From: Halarcobacter bivalviorum
GTDB lineage: Bacteria > Campylobacterota > Campylobacteria > Campylobacterales > Arcobacteraceae
Direction of reading: 5' to 3'
Assembly: GCF_003346815.1 (NCBI RefSeq)
Contig: NZ_CP031217.1
Span: 2,604,001 to 2,668,000 of the forward strand
Length of the DNA stretch: 64,000 nt
Below are positions 8,359-16,625 of the stretch, in pieces. The translations under genes and the position numbers were made by a program. The stretch's first letter is position 1. The number at the start of each line of letters is the position of its first letter. A model generated the notes under the pieces. The model was not told where the DNA came from and did no database searches. It saw only the letters and a list, made by a program, of their open reading frames with translations.

Positions 8359-9636
8359 ATGATAAATAGAAGACATTTTAACAAAGTACTTGTAAGCTCT
8401 ATTGCTCTTTCATTTGCTGCTTGTAGTAGTATTACTAATGTAGCTTTACCAAAAGATAGAAAAAGAGTAGTTATTGTTGGAGGTGGTTTTGGTGGTGCGA
8501 CTGCAGCGAAATACCTTAAAAAATTCTCTCCAGAAACAGAAGTTATCTTAATTGAACAAAACAAAGAATATTATACTTGTCCATTTGGAAATACTGTAAT
8601 TGCTGGATTAAATGATATTGAATATATCAAACATGATTACAAAACTTTAGAAAAAAAATATAAGATACAAGTAATCCATGAAAAAGTAAAAAAAGTAGAT
8701 GGAACTACAAATAGTGTAATCTTAGAAAATGGTCAAGTTATTGCTTATCATAGAGCTATTGTAGCTCCAGGAATTGATTTCAAATATGAAAAAGGTTATG
8801 TTGAAGGTTCTGAACACTATGCACCTCATGCTTATAAAGCAGGAGCACAAACTACTTTATTAAGAGAACAATTAGAGGGTATGCAAGATGGGGGAACTTA
8901 TGTAATGGTTGCACCTGAAAATCCATTTAGATGTCCTCCTGGACCATATGAAAGAGTATCGTTAGTTGCACACTACTTAAAAAATAATAAACCTAACTCA
9001 AAAATCATAATTTTAGACCAAAAAAATAAATTCTCTAAACAAGGATTATTCCAAGAAGGTTGGGAAAAACTTTATGGAGATATGATTGAGTGGAGAAGTG
9101 CAGAATTTGGTGGAAAAGTTATTTCAGTTGACCCTAAAAAACTAGAAATCAAAACAGAAGATGAAGTTGTAAAAGCTGATGTTTTAAACTATATCCCTGC
9201 ACAAAAAGCTGGACAACTTGCTTTTGATTCGGGATTAACAAAAGGAGATTGGTGTCCTGTTAATACAAAAACATTTGAATCAAGACTTGTTAAAAATGTA
9301 CACGTAATTGGAGATGCAGCAATTGCTAGTAAGATGCCAAAATCTGGTTTCTCTGCAAATTCTCAAGCTAAAATTGCAGCTTTACAAATTACAAGATTAT
9401 TAAAAGATAAACCTGTGGTAAATCCTCCAAAATTAGCTAATACTTGTTATAGTTTAATTGCACCAAATTATGGAATTACTGTTGCTGCCGTGTATGAAGC
9501 ACATGAAGATGAAATTAAAACAGTTCCAGGAGCTGGTGGATTAAGTCCTATGGGTGCTGATGCCACATTTAGAGCCTTAGAGGCTGAATATGCTGTTGGT
9601 TGGTATCAAAATCAAACTGCTGATATTTTTCTTTAA
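8359..9636 (+). CDS. fccB: Flavocytochrome c sulfide dehydrogenase, flavoprotein subunit
   Basis: A 425-aa periplasmic flavoprotein that oxidises sulfide to sulfur or polysulfide and passes electrons to the cytochrome subunit. The N-terminus NRRHFNKVLVSSIALSFAACSS is a twin-arginine-like export signal. The FAD Rossmann motif VVIVGGGFGGATAAKYL lies near 35-51, followed by YYTCPFGN with the conserved cysteine, FRCPPGPYERV, and GDAAIASKMPKSGFSANSQAK near the C-terminal flavin site. SQR is an alternative, but the export signal and cytochrome partner favour FccB. Confidence 0.87.
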   Translation: MINRRHFNKVLVSSIALSFAACSSITNVALPKDRKRVVIVGGGFGGATAAKYLKKFSPETEVILIEQNKEYYTCPFGNTVIAGLNDIEYIKHDYKTLEKKYKIQVIHEKVKKVDGTTNSVILENGQVIAYHRAIVAPGIDFKYEKGYVEGSEHYAPHAYKAGAQTTLLREQLEGMQDGGTYVMVAPENPFRCPPGPYERVSLVAHYLKNNKPNSKIIILDQKNKFSKQGLFQEGWEKLYGDMIEWRSAEFGGKVISVDPKKLEIKTEDEVVKADVLNYIPAQKAGQLAFDSGLTKGDWCPVNTKTFESRLVKNVHVIGDAAIASKMPKSGFSANSQAKIAALQITRLLKDKPVVNPPKLANTCYSLIAPNYGITVAAVYEAHEDEIKTVPGAGGLSPMGADATFRALEAEYAVGWYQNQTADIFL

Positions 9637-9668
9637 GATAAAGTACTCTTTTGAGTACTTATCTTAAT
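9635..9668. terminator. Stem-loop between fccB and yaaA
   Basis: A strong inverted repeat with arms AAGTACTC and GAGTACTT around a TTTT loop, extended on both sides by AAGATAA and TTATCTT with one bulged base. It lies between two convergent genes and can serve both as a terminator. Confidence 0.75.
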
Positions 9669-10404
9669 CTTCAATACTCATTATTAAAAGTTTAATATTT
9701 TTCTTTTCTTGAATCTCTTCTAATTTTAAGCCTGGTATTTGCATTTGCATAAACTCACTATGATTTTTTATACTATTTTTTGCTATTTCTTGAAGTAATT
9801 TTCCCCTATAAAACTTTGCCCAATGAGATACTACTTTTCCATCTTTAATAAATTTAAAAGTTAAAACCTTTGCTTCTTTTACTTTATAAAATTTTTCATA
9901 AAATCCAGCTCTTAAATCTATAACTTCTTCACCGATAAAGCTATCTAAACTATCTGTAAAATTATCTAAATAGAACTTCTCTACATTTACATTTGGAAGT
10001 TTTGCTCCTTGTTTATATTTATAATCAGGGATTAAATCATCTGCTTTTATTGGTCCAAAAAGATTAGAAAAAAGTAAAACATTTTCATCAATATATTTTT
10101 GAGTATTTTTATCTAAACTTTTATAAGCTAAAGCATCAAAAGCAACTCCATCATATCTCATAATAGCTTTCATTGTTACTTTATCCTTTAAGCTATCTTG
10201 ATATTTTTTTACTTCTTCAAGCTTTTTTAAACCAAACCATTTTGATAATTCTTCAAGAGAAGAACTAGAAACAAACTCTTCATATATTTTAAATATATTC
10301 TCTCTTTTATCGAATAATTCTTCTAAAAAGAAATTCTCTTTACAAAAAGGTTTATCATCTCCTCCACTATTTTTTGTCTCAGCTGGAGCTAATAGTATCT
10401 TCAT
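9664..10404 (-). CDS. yaaA: YaaA family peroxide-stress protein
   Basis: A 246-aa cytoplasmic protein of the YaaA (DUF328) family. Recognisable parts are the opening KILLAPAETK, AIMRYDGVAFDAL (about 79-91), FGPIKADDLIPDYK and the C-terminal HWAKFYRGKLLQEIA. E. coli YaaA lowers free iron under peroxide stress and binds DNA; a similar role is inferred. It is followed by the ychJ-like gene upstream at a gap of 19 nt, in the same orientation. Confidence 0.82.
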   Translation of the reverse strand: MKILLAPAETKNSGGDDKPFCKENFFLEELFDKRENIFKIYEEFVSSSSLEELSKWFGLKKLEEVKKYQDSLKDKVTMKAIMRYDGVAFDALAYKSLDKNTQKYIDENVLLFSNLFGPIKADDLIPDYKYKQGAKLPNVNVEKFYLDNFTDSLDSFIGEEVIDLRAGFYEKFYKVKEAKVLTFKFIKDGKVVSHWAKFYRGKLLQEIAKNSIKNHSEFMQMQIPGLKLEEIQEKKNIKLLIMSIED

Positions 10405-10423
10405 ATTTATTTACCTTTTAATT

Positions 10424-10837
10424 TTATTGTATAAATTCTCCACTATGATACAACCATCTATTTTCTTCTTTAATAAATTTACTTTTTTCAATAAAAGAAG
10501 AATCAATTGCACCTTGAAATATAGTGGCTTTAAAAGTTACATAAGCTACTTCTTGACCGTCGATAAAATCAATAATCTCTAACTTTTTAAAGTCACTATA
10601 TTTTGAAAAACTGTTTATAGAGTTTTTCCACTCTTGAATATTTGTTGTATAATCAGAGTTCTCTTTATGAGTTGTATTAATTATATACTCTGGATTATTT
10701 GCAACATAAGCACTATATCTTGATTTCATCAACTCCAATGCAGTTGAAGGAGTTTCCCCAAAGTGGAAGATACGGCAGCATTTTTTGTATTTTTTTTGGC
10801 TACCACAAGGACAGAAAGAATTACCAGAAATTTTCAT
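10424..10837 (-). CDS. YchJ-like protein with SEC-C motif
   Basis: A 137-aa protein starting with a zinc-binding SEC-C motif, FCPCGSQKKYKKCC (residues 8-21), followed by an NTF2-like domain (LELMKSRYSAYVANNPEYIINTTH), the arrangement of the YchJ (UPF0225) family. Length is close to the family norm. The function of YchJ is not established. It is upstream of yaaA in the same orientation, probably in one transcript. Confidence 0.82.
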   Translation of the reverse strand: MKISGNSFCPCGSQKKYKKCCRIFHFGETPSTALELMKSRYSAYVANNPEYIINTTHKENSDYTTNIQEWKNSINSFSKYSDFKKLEIIDFIDGQEVAYVTFKATIFQGAIDSSFIEKSKFIKEENRWLYHSGEFIQ

Positions 10838-10882
10838 ACTAACCCCTTTTTATTTGTATTTTAGCAGAAAATTTCCTTTCTT

Positions 10883-10913
10883 AAAAGATAAGGAGAGTTA
10901 CTCCTTATCTTTT
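10883..10913 (-). terminator. Terminator of the ComEA-like gene
   Basis: A perfect 13-bp stem (arms AAAAGATAAGGAG and CTCCTTATCTTTT, 10883-10895 and 10901-10913) with a 5-nt loop. The stem overlaps the last codons of the minus-strand gene ending at 10898, and runs of T follow in the minus direction. Confidence 0.8.
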
Positions 10914-11146
10914 ACTTCATTTTTTATATTCTCAATTAAGCCTTTACCAAAGCCTTTTAGACCCATTAAATCTTCTGCTTTATTGATTTTTTGTTTTTTT
11001 CTAAAATCAATAATCATTTCTGCTTTTTTAGCACCTATTCCTTTTATTTGCATGAGCTCATCTTTTGTAGCACTGTTCAGATCTATTGATGCAAATAAAA
11101 ATGCACAACTCAACACTAGACCAAAGAATATTTTTTTCATATTCAA
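10898..11146 (-). CDS. ComEA-like helix-hairpin-helix protein
   Basis: An 82-aa exported protein: signal peptide (1-19, ending LFA) followed by one helix-hairpin-helix DNA-binding domain. IDLNSATKDELMQIKGIGAKKAEMIIDFRKK and LKGFGKGLIENI show the two hairpins (GIGAKKA, GFGKGLI). ComEA-type proteins bind incoming DNA in the periplasm during natural transformation. It stands alone with its own terminator. Confidence 0.8.
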   Translation of the reverse strand: MNMKKIFFGLVLSCAFLFASIDLNSATKDELMQIKGIGAKKAEMIIDFRKKQKINKAEDLMGLKGFGKGLIENIKNEVKDKE

Positions 11147-11267
11147 CTCCTTTTAAATAATTTAATTAATTATATATAAATAATATTTAATTTTATTTAA
11201 AGTGATATTATTTAATTATAAAGTCAAATATACTAAAATCTTGTAAATCAAAGGGGAAAAAGAAATT

Positions 11268-11663
11268 ATGGCACAATTACCACTAGAGTTAATATCTAAT
11301 TTAATCTCTTTAATCATCTTAGTTATGATTTTTGTAAAGTATTATCAATACAAAAAGAAACTTGATGTATTAAAAGAATTAAATGAGTTAAAAGAGAAAA
11401 AGAAACTTACAAGTGAAGATAAATCTTTTATAAAAACAAATTTAAAAGATTATCAAGTACTATTTGCAAGAGATGAACAAAGAATTAAACTTGCATATCC
11501 AGTATTTATTTTAATTGCAGGTGTACTTTTAGCATTTTTAGACTTTAAAGAAGCAATGATTCACTTAAATGTAATTGTTGTAGCTTTCATCTTTATGCAA
11601 GTAAACAAAATTCACAATAGAAACTTTATAAATTTTCTTACAGCATTAGATAAGGGAAACTAG
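11268..11663 (+). CDS. Small membrane protein of unknown function
   Basis: 131 aa with an N-terminal membrane segment (about 8-25), a highly charged lysine/glutamate-rich middle (about 28-65), and two further membrane segments (about 79-95 and 98-113). I do not recognise the family. An AAAGGGG ribosome binding site precedes the ATG. It is convergent with the 132-aa gene at 11660, overlapping by 4 nt. Confidence 0.6.
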   Translation: MAQLPLELISNLISLIILVMIFVKYYQYKKKLDVLKELNELKEKKKLTSEDKSFIKTNLKDYQVLFARDEQRIKLAYPVFILIAGVLLAFLDFKEAMIHLNVIVVAFIFMQVNKIHNRNFINFLTALDKGN

Positions 11664-11682
11664 ATTAAATTTTTTAATCTAG
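11660..11682. terminator. Stem-loop at a convergent gene end
   Basis: Inverted repeat CTAGATTAA / TTAATCTAG around a 5-nt loop. It covers the stop codons of both convergent genes, so it could end transcription in both directions. Confidence 0.65.
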
Positions 11683-12058
11683 ACCCTTTGTCATTTAATA
11701 TAACTTCAAATTCACACTCATATAACCTACTAGTTTTTAAAAATTCAATTAGTTTTGTTATCGTATCTTCATAGTTTTTACAATAGATATAAAATCTCAT
11801 TAGACCCTCTTTTATATCAACTGCACAAAGTTTTAACTGCTCTTTTAACTCTAATTCTTCTAAAAGATTTTTTTCAAAAGCTGCAAAAAATGACAAACAT
11901 GCTGGGTCAGGAAACATAATATCATCTGCTACATGGAAATTATGTTTTACAATAAGTAGATTATCAAAACCTTCTAAATCAAGCTCTTTTTTAACTCTTA
12001 ATAACTGATTTATATTATCTGTACTTTTTAATTCCCAGCTATTTTCATCTATTACCAT
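11660..12058 (-). CDS. Conserved-looking hypothetical protein
   Basis: A 132-aa acidic soluble protein that I do not recognise with certainty. No signal peptide or membrane segment. Its mixture of strands and two helices (ELDLEGFDNLLIVKHNF; YEDTITKLIEFLKTSR) suggests a small alpha/beta domain, possibly related to DUF695/RraB-like folds, but this is a guess. The start overlaps the end of ung by 7 nt, so it is translationally coupled to ung. Confidence 0.55.
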   Translation of the reverse strand: MVIDENSWELKSTDNINQLLRVKKELDLEGFDNLLIVKHNFHVADDIMFPDPACLSFFAAFEKNLLEELELKEQLKLCAVDIKEGLMRFYIYCKNYEDTITKLIEFLKTSRLYECEFEVILNDKGSRLKNLI

Positions 12059-12702
12059 TGTATTTGCTCCTTTCCTTTTTGTTTTAATATTTCATTTGTT
12101 TTAGAAAAGTGTTTACATCCAAAAAAACCTCGATATGAAGACAAAGGACTTGGATGAGGAGCAGTTAAAATATGGTGTTTTGTTTCATCTATTAATTTTG
12201 ATTTTTTAATTGCTGGAGCACCCCATAAAATAAAAACAATATCTTCACATGAACTTGAAATATATTTAATTATATTATCTGTAAAGTTTTCCCAGCCCTT
12301 TTTTTCATGGGACTTAGGTTTTGCTTCTTCCACTGTTAAAATAGCATTCAAAAGAAGTACTCCTTGTTGTGCCCAAGAAGTTAAATCTCCGTCAAGACAA
12401 ATAGAATCAACACTAGTATCATCTTTTATCTCTTTTAAAATGTTTTGCATTGAGGGTGGATTTTTTATATTACTTGGGGTAGAAAAAGAGAAGCCTTGTG
12501 CTTGTCCTTCTCCATGATAAGGGTCTTGACCTAAAATAACTACTTTTATCTTATCTAAACTTGTTTTTTCGAAAGCATTAAAAATCAACTCTTTTGGAGG
12601 AAATATCTTTTTTGTAGCATACTCTTTTTCTAAAAAGTTTTCTAACTCTTTATAATAATCTTTGCTTTTTTCAAGCCTTAAAATATCATCCCAACTTTTC
12701 AT
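12052..12702 (-). CDS. ung: Uracil-DNA glycosylase
   Basis: A 216-aa family 1 UDG that excises uracil from DNA. The water-activating motif GQDPYHGEGQAQGFSFS is at about 57-73 (catalytic Asp59) and the leucine-loop motif HPSPLSSYRGFFGCKHFS at about 180-197. Length is normal. It is read with the unknown 132-aa gene downstream; the divergent MFS gene starts about 60 nt away. Confidence 0.96.
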   Translation of the reverse strand: MKSWDDILRLEKSKDYYKELENFLEKEYATKKIFPPKELIFNAFEKTSLDKIKVVILGQDPYHGEGQAQGFSFSTPSNIKNPPSMQNILKEIKDDTSVDSICLDGDLTSWAQQGVLLLNAILTVEEAKPKSHEKKGWENFTDNIIKYISSSCEDIVFILWGAPAIKKSKLIDETKHHILTAPHPSPLSSYRGFFGCKHFSKTNEILKQKGKEQIQW

Positions 12703-12762
12703 TATTTACCTTTAATTATAAAAGTGTATTATTGCAGATTAAATTTAAAAAAAGCCTGTGAA

Positions 12763-13941
12763 ATGAAACCATATATAAAATCTATTATTGCCTCATTTTT
12801 AGTAATCTTAGCCTGTTTAGGTTTTGGAAGATTCTCATTTGGAATGGTACTTCCAAACTTACAAGAGAGTTTAAATATCTCAACTACTCAAGCTGGATTT
12901 ATAGGAACTTCAAACTTTATTGGATATTTCGTTGGTATCTTTTTTGCAAACTATCTTTATAGAAAATTTTCTACGCATAGATTAGTTTTTACTACTATTT
13001 TATTACAAGCCTTTTCTATGTTTTTAATGATATTAACTACAAATTATATTTTAGTTTCATTTTTCTATTCATTTAGTGGTTTCTTTTCTGCAATTTCAAA
13101 TATTGCTATTATGGCTTATATTTCAAATGTTATTCCTAAAAATGTTAGAGGTAAAGCTTTAGGTATTATTGTAAGTGCAAGTGGTTTAGCAATTGTTTTA
13201 AGTGGACAAATTGTGCCTTTTACTCAAAAGTTAGTTAAAGATGTTCCGTGGGAGTCTGCTTGGTTAGTTTTCTGTTTAATTCTTGTTCTTGTAAGTTTCT
13301 TCTCACAACCTGGAATTAAAAAACATGCTAATCACACAATTTCAGATATAAATTTTAAAACAAAAGAGTTTTTATTCACTTCAAGCTTTTGGAAAATTGC
13401 TTTTGTTTATATGGTATTTGGATTTTCATACTCAATTTATGTAACTTTTTTTGTTAGTGCAGTTATAGAAAAATATGATTTTTCAACTCAAATATCTGGA
13501 AATTTTTGGACTCTTTTAGGCTTTATGAGTATTTTCTCAGGTATTCTTTTTGGAACAATTGCAGATAAAATAGGAGCATATAAAACACTTATTTTTGTAT
13601 ATCTTTTACAAACAATTGCCCATGCAACATTAGCCTTTTCTTTGCCTTCATATTCTATTTGGCTTTCTGCTATTTTCTTTGGTATTTCTGTATGGAGTAT
13701 TCCTTCTCTTGTGACTTTACTTTGTTCTATAGAGTTTGATAAAAAAATGACTGCAAAAGTTTTCTCTTTTGTAACTATTCTTTTTGCTATCTTACAAGCC
13801 TTTGGTCCTTTTATTGCAGGACTTATTCATGATATTTCAAAAGATTATTCAGATGTATTTATGATTACTTCATTTTTAACATTAATTACTGTTTTTATCT
13901 CTTTTATATTTTCAAAAGATAAAATAGTATCTAAAACTTAA
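12763..13941 (+). CDS. MFS transporter, YbfB/YjiJ type
   Basis: A 392-aa protein with about 12 membrane segments. The start KPYIKSIIASFLVILACLGFGRFSFGMVLPNLQ fits the YbfB/YjiJ branch of the major facilitator superfamily, which has a GxGRF motif in the first helix. I choose the ATG at 12763: the 13 codons upstream from a GTG encode a charged segment that is unlike a membrane start. The substrate is unknown. The HAD gene follows after 13 nt. Confidence 0.78.
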   Translation: MKPYIKSIIASFLVILACLGFGRFSFGMVLPNLQESLNISTTQAGFIGTSNFIGYFVGIFFANYLYRKFSTHRLVFTTILLQAFSMFLMILTTNYILVSFFYSFSGFFSAISNIAIMAYISNVIPKNVRGKALGIIVSASGLAIVLSGQIVPFTQKLVKDVPWESAWLVFCLILVLVSFFSQPGIKKHANHTISDINFKTKEFLFTSSFWKIAFVYMVFGFSYSIYVTFFVSAVIEKYDFSTQISGNFWTLLGFMSIFSGILFGTIADKIGAYKTLIFVYLLQTIAHATLAFSLPSYSIWLSAIFFGISVWSIPSLVTLLCSIEFDKKMTAKVFSFVTILFAILQAFGPFIAGLIHDISKDYSDVFMITSFLTLITVFISFIFSKDKIVSKT

Positions 13942-13954
13942 GAAGGAAATTACC

Positions 13955-14614
13955 TTGAAAAATAATGGTTTTATTTTTGACCTTGATGGAACACTTATTG
14001 ACTCTTTAACAGATATTGCTCTTTGTTCAAATATTGTTTTAAAAGAGTTTAACCTACCGATACATGAGATTACAGAGTATAAATATTTTGTAGGTGGAGG
14101 AGCTGAAGTTTTAGTAAACAATGCTATTCCTAAAGACTCCTCAAATGAGATGGCAATTGAAGTACTTAAAAGATTTAAACAAGTATATGATTCAGAGTTT
14201 CATTATAATACAAAACCATATGAAGGTATTTATGACTTATTAGACTTATTACATGAAAATGAGATAAAAGTAGCTATTCTATCAAATAAACCCCATGAAT
14301 TTACAATAAAATATGTAAATGAATTTTTTCCAAAATATACAAATATTTTAGAAGTTCATGGCTCAAAAGATGATGTACCTAAAAAACCACATCCACATGC
14401 TGCACTAGAGATTGCAAAGGCTTTAGAGCTTACTTGTGAAAATATCTACTTTGTTGGAGATAGTGATGTTGATATGAAAACAGCAAAAAATTCAAATATG
14501 AAAGCAGTTGGTGTTTCTTGGGGATTCAGAGGAACAAAAGAGTTAATCGAAAATGGAGCAGACCATATTGTAAAAACTCCACTTGATATTTTTGAATTAA
14601 TAAAGAAGAGTTAA
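13955..14614 (+). CDS. gph: Phosphoglycolate phosphatase-like HAD hydrolase
   Basis: A 219-aa HAD phosphatase. Motif I FDLDGTLIDS (residues 7-16) with both aspartates, motif II at AILSNKP, motif III lysine at KKPHP, and motif IV GDSDVDMKTAKNSNM are all intact. The gene starts with TTG at 13955, directly before KNNGFIFDLDGT, after an AGAAGGAAAT ribosome binding site. Gph removes 2-phosphoglycolate made in DNA repair; related HADs have other substrates, so the symbol is provisional. It is convergent with the DUF4405 gene, overlapping by 4 nt. Confidence 0.82.
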   Translation: MKNNGFIFDLDGTLIDSLTDIALCSNIVLKEFNLPIHEITEYKYFVGGGAEVLVNNAIPKDSSNEMAIEVLKRFKQVYDSEFHYNTKPYEGIYDLLDLLHENEIKVAILSNKPHEFTIKYVNEFFPKYTNILEVHGSKDDVPKKPHPHAALEIAKALELTCENIYFVGDSDVDMKTAKNSNMKAVGVSWGFRGTKELIENGADHIVKTPLDIFELIKKS

Positions 14615-15429
14615 AAACCTAACTCTTCTATTACTTCTCTAGGTGTTCTACCTACTTCTTCACATAAGCTTTTAAACTTATCATCACTTTTTGCTTCTAT
14701 TCCTACTGTTTTTAGTTTCTCTATTAACTCATTAGCTGTAATACCTAAATCATTTGATAACTCAGAGATATTTTTTCTTCCTAAGCCAGTTAAACTCTCA
14801 GCTTTTGAAATAGTACTTTTTTGTTTTTCACTTAATAATGAGAAAACTTTTTGCGCACTAATATTATTGTTTTTAGCTATCTCTTTTAAAGTATCCATCT
14901 CATCAGCTTCAATATTATTAGCTTTTAATATTTCCATACTTCTATTTAAATCAAAACCTAATTTTGAAGAAAACTCCTCTAAGGTAGATAATTCAGCATG
15001 AGAATATGGAGCTTTTTCATATTTTTGTTCCCATGAATTTTTTATATCTTCTCCAAAATTTATAAAAGTTGAAAAAGGAGAAATTTCATATAAAGTACCT
15101 ACTAAAAATAGTAATGTTATTACAAAAGCTACAGCCATCTCTTTTGTGAATATAATTACTACCTTTGCTTTATTTTTCATATAACTAATCATAGGTTTCC
15201 AATTATAATAAACATGCAAAATTGTAGCTATGATAAACAGAACCATAAAAGTTGAGTGCACTTGGGCATACTCTTCTTTTCCTAATCCTAAAATCTCCCA
15301 ATTTGACCATTTTGCAACTCTTCCAGGGGGAGAAATAAACAACATTATTCCTGTATAAGTCATAAGAAACATTGATAATAACATTGTTAAGGAAGTGATT
15401 TTTTTAAGACTCATAATAAACTCCTTCAT
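14611..15429 (-). CDS. DUF4405 membrane protein with duplicated C-terminal helical domain
   Basis: 272 aa (or 267 from the ATG at 15414, MSLKKITS). The N-terminal half has membrane segments at about 12-32, 58-76 and 98-114 with His58 and His72, possible haem b ligands as in cytochrome b561-like DUF4405 proteins. The C-terminal half contains two copies of a roughly 50-residue unit (about 149-199 and 220-270), for example EEFSSKLGFDLNRSMEILKA and SELSNDLGITANELIEKLKT. Role unknown; probably a membrane redox component. Confidence 0.72.
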   Translation of the reverse strand: MKEFIMSLKKITSLTMLLSMFLMTYTGIMLFISPPGRVAKWSNWEILGLGKEEYAQVHSTFMVLFIIATILHVYYNWKPMISYMKNKAKVVIIFTKEMAVAFVITLLFLVGTLYEISPFSTFINFGEDIKNSWEQKYEKAPYSHAELSTLEEFSSKLGFDLNRSMEILKANNIEADEMDTLKEIAKNNNISAQKVFSLLSEKQKSTISKAESLTGLGRKNISELSNDLGITANELIEKLKTVGIEAKSDDKFKSLCEEVGRTPREVIEELGF

Positions 15430-15496
15430 CTATAAGTTTATTATATTCCAAACTATTTTAAAAAGATAAGTTATATATAAGAAAGAGAGTCAGATG

Positions 15497-15880
15497 TTAT
15501 ACATCTAACTCAAAAAAAGTTTCGTCAGTTTTTTTGTACTCTGCAACTGAACAAGTAATTTTGATTGCATTATCATAATCTTCAAAATACTCTTTAAAAA
15601 GCTTTTTAAGCTCTGTAATATTTGCTGTTCTAAAAATAAAAAAGCCTACAATATTTTTACTTCTTTTTCCTGCTTTTTCTATTCCAAAACTATCAAACTT
15701 CCATTCAACACCTCTTGAATAGAAAAACACCTCTTCAAGTCTTTTTTCTAATTCATCTCTTACTGAATTGTTATACTCTTTTAGGTGAACATAAAAAGCT
15801 ACATTTACATTGTATGCATCCTGTACAAGCTTTTTTTCAAACTTAGTTTCAGGTTGTTTTGTTAAATCACTATTATCCAT
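15497..15880 (-). CDS. Hypothetical 127-aa soluble protein
   Basis: I do not recognise it. It is a charged soluble protein with no signal peptide or membrane segment; alternating strands and helices (VNVAFYVHLKEYN, NIVGFFIFRTANITELKKLFKEYF) suggest a small alpha/beta domain. An AGGGAACAAA ribosome binding site precedes the ATG at 15880, the same leader style as the dksA-like gene. It stands alone. Confidence 0.6.
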   Translation of the reverse strand: MDNSDLTKQPETKFEKKLVQDAYNVNVAFYVHLKEYNNSVRDELEKRLEEVFFYSRGVEWKFDSFGIEKAGKRSKNIVGFFIFRTANITELKKLFKEYFEDYDNAIKITCSVAEYKKTDETFFELDV

Positions 15881-16072
15881 TTTGTTCCCTATGTCATAAA
15901 ATAAAATATGTAATTATAGTACATAAGAATAAAGAACAAATAAAAAAAGCTATTTCTTTAATTGACTTATAACTAAAATTAATAATTATCATAAATAAGA
16001 TTAAGTTTATTTTAAGGTATACATAAATAACTATTATTTATAATACTAATAATTTAATCATAAGGAAAAGTA

Positions 16073-16594
16073 ATGAAATTTAAAGGTTTATTATTAGGGC
16101 TTTTAGTTGCTTCTAGTTCTTTATTTGCAGCTGATTTTATTAGCTATGAAGAGCTTAGTTCAAAACTAAAAGAGGAAAATAAAAAAGCTGGGACATATGC
16201 TACAACTGAAGAAGTACAAAAAGCTTTAAAAGCAAAAGACTGGTTAGTTGCAGATGTTAGAACTATGGAAGAGTGGGCAGCAGCACATATTAAAGGTTCA
16301 GTGAGAATAGGAAGACAAGCTCCTGAAAAAGGTCTTGCACTTCATGCTCTTGATATGGAAGATAAGTTTATAAAACCAAATCTTATTATAGTATGTAACT
16401 CCGCAGCAAGAGCATCTATTGAAGCAGAAACAATTAGAAAAATGGGATTTAATCAAGTAAAGGTTTATGATTTATACTCTTGGATTGATGAGTGTAATCC
16501 TGTTGTTACTAAATATACAGTTAAAAAAGACAAAGGTGGAACTGGTCTTAAATTTGGTAACTTCTACGCAGAACATTGTAAAAGTAAAAAATAG
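16073..16594 (+). CDS. Periplasmic rhodanese-domain protein
   Basis: A 173-aa protein with signal peptide (1-19, LFA-A) and one rhodanese domain (about 40-155). VADVRTMEEWAAAHIKGSVRI is the typical first half, and the active-site loop is VCNSAARAS, with the catalytic cysteine present though the loop differs from the usual CRxGxR. It ends with two further cysteines (DECNP, EHCKS). Periplasmic rhodaneses in this phylum are associated with sulfur transfer; the substrate is unknown. It stands alone, with a terminator downstream. Confidence 0.8.
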   Translation: MKFKGLLLGLLVASSSLFAADFISYEELSSKLKEENKKAGTYATTEEVQKALKAKDWLVADVRTMEEWAAAHIKGSVRIGRQAPEKGLALHALDMEDKFIKPNLIIVCNSAARASIEAETIRKMGFNQVKVYDLYSWIDECNPVVTKYTVKKDKGGTGLKFGNFYAEHCKSKK

Positions 16595-16595
16595 A

Positions 16596-16625
16596 TTTCA
16601 AAAAGGGAAGTTTCCCCTTTTGAAA
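16596..16625. terminator. Bidirectional terminator after the rhodanese gene
   Basis: An inverted repeat with arms TTTCAAAA-AGGG and CCCCTTTTGAAA lies between two convergent genes. It has one imperfect pair and short A and T runs on both sides. Confidence 0.7.

Noticed and set aside
12724-12762. GTG start for the MFS gene at 12724
   Set aside because: The extra residues are not membrane-like and the ATG at 12763 gives the family's usual start.
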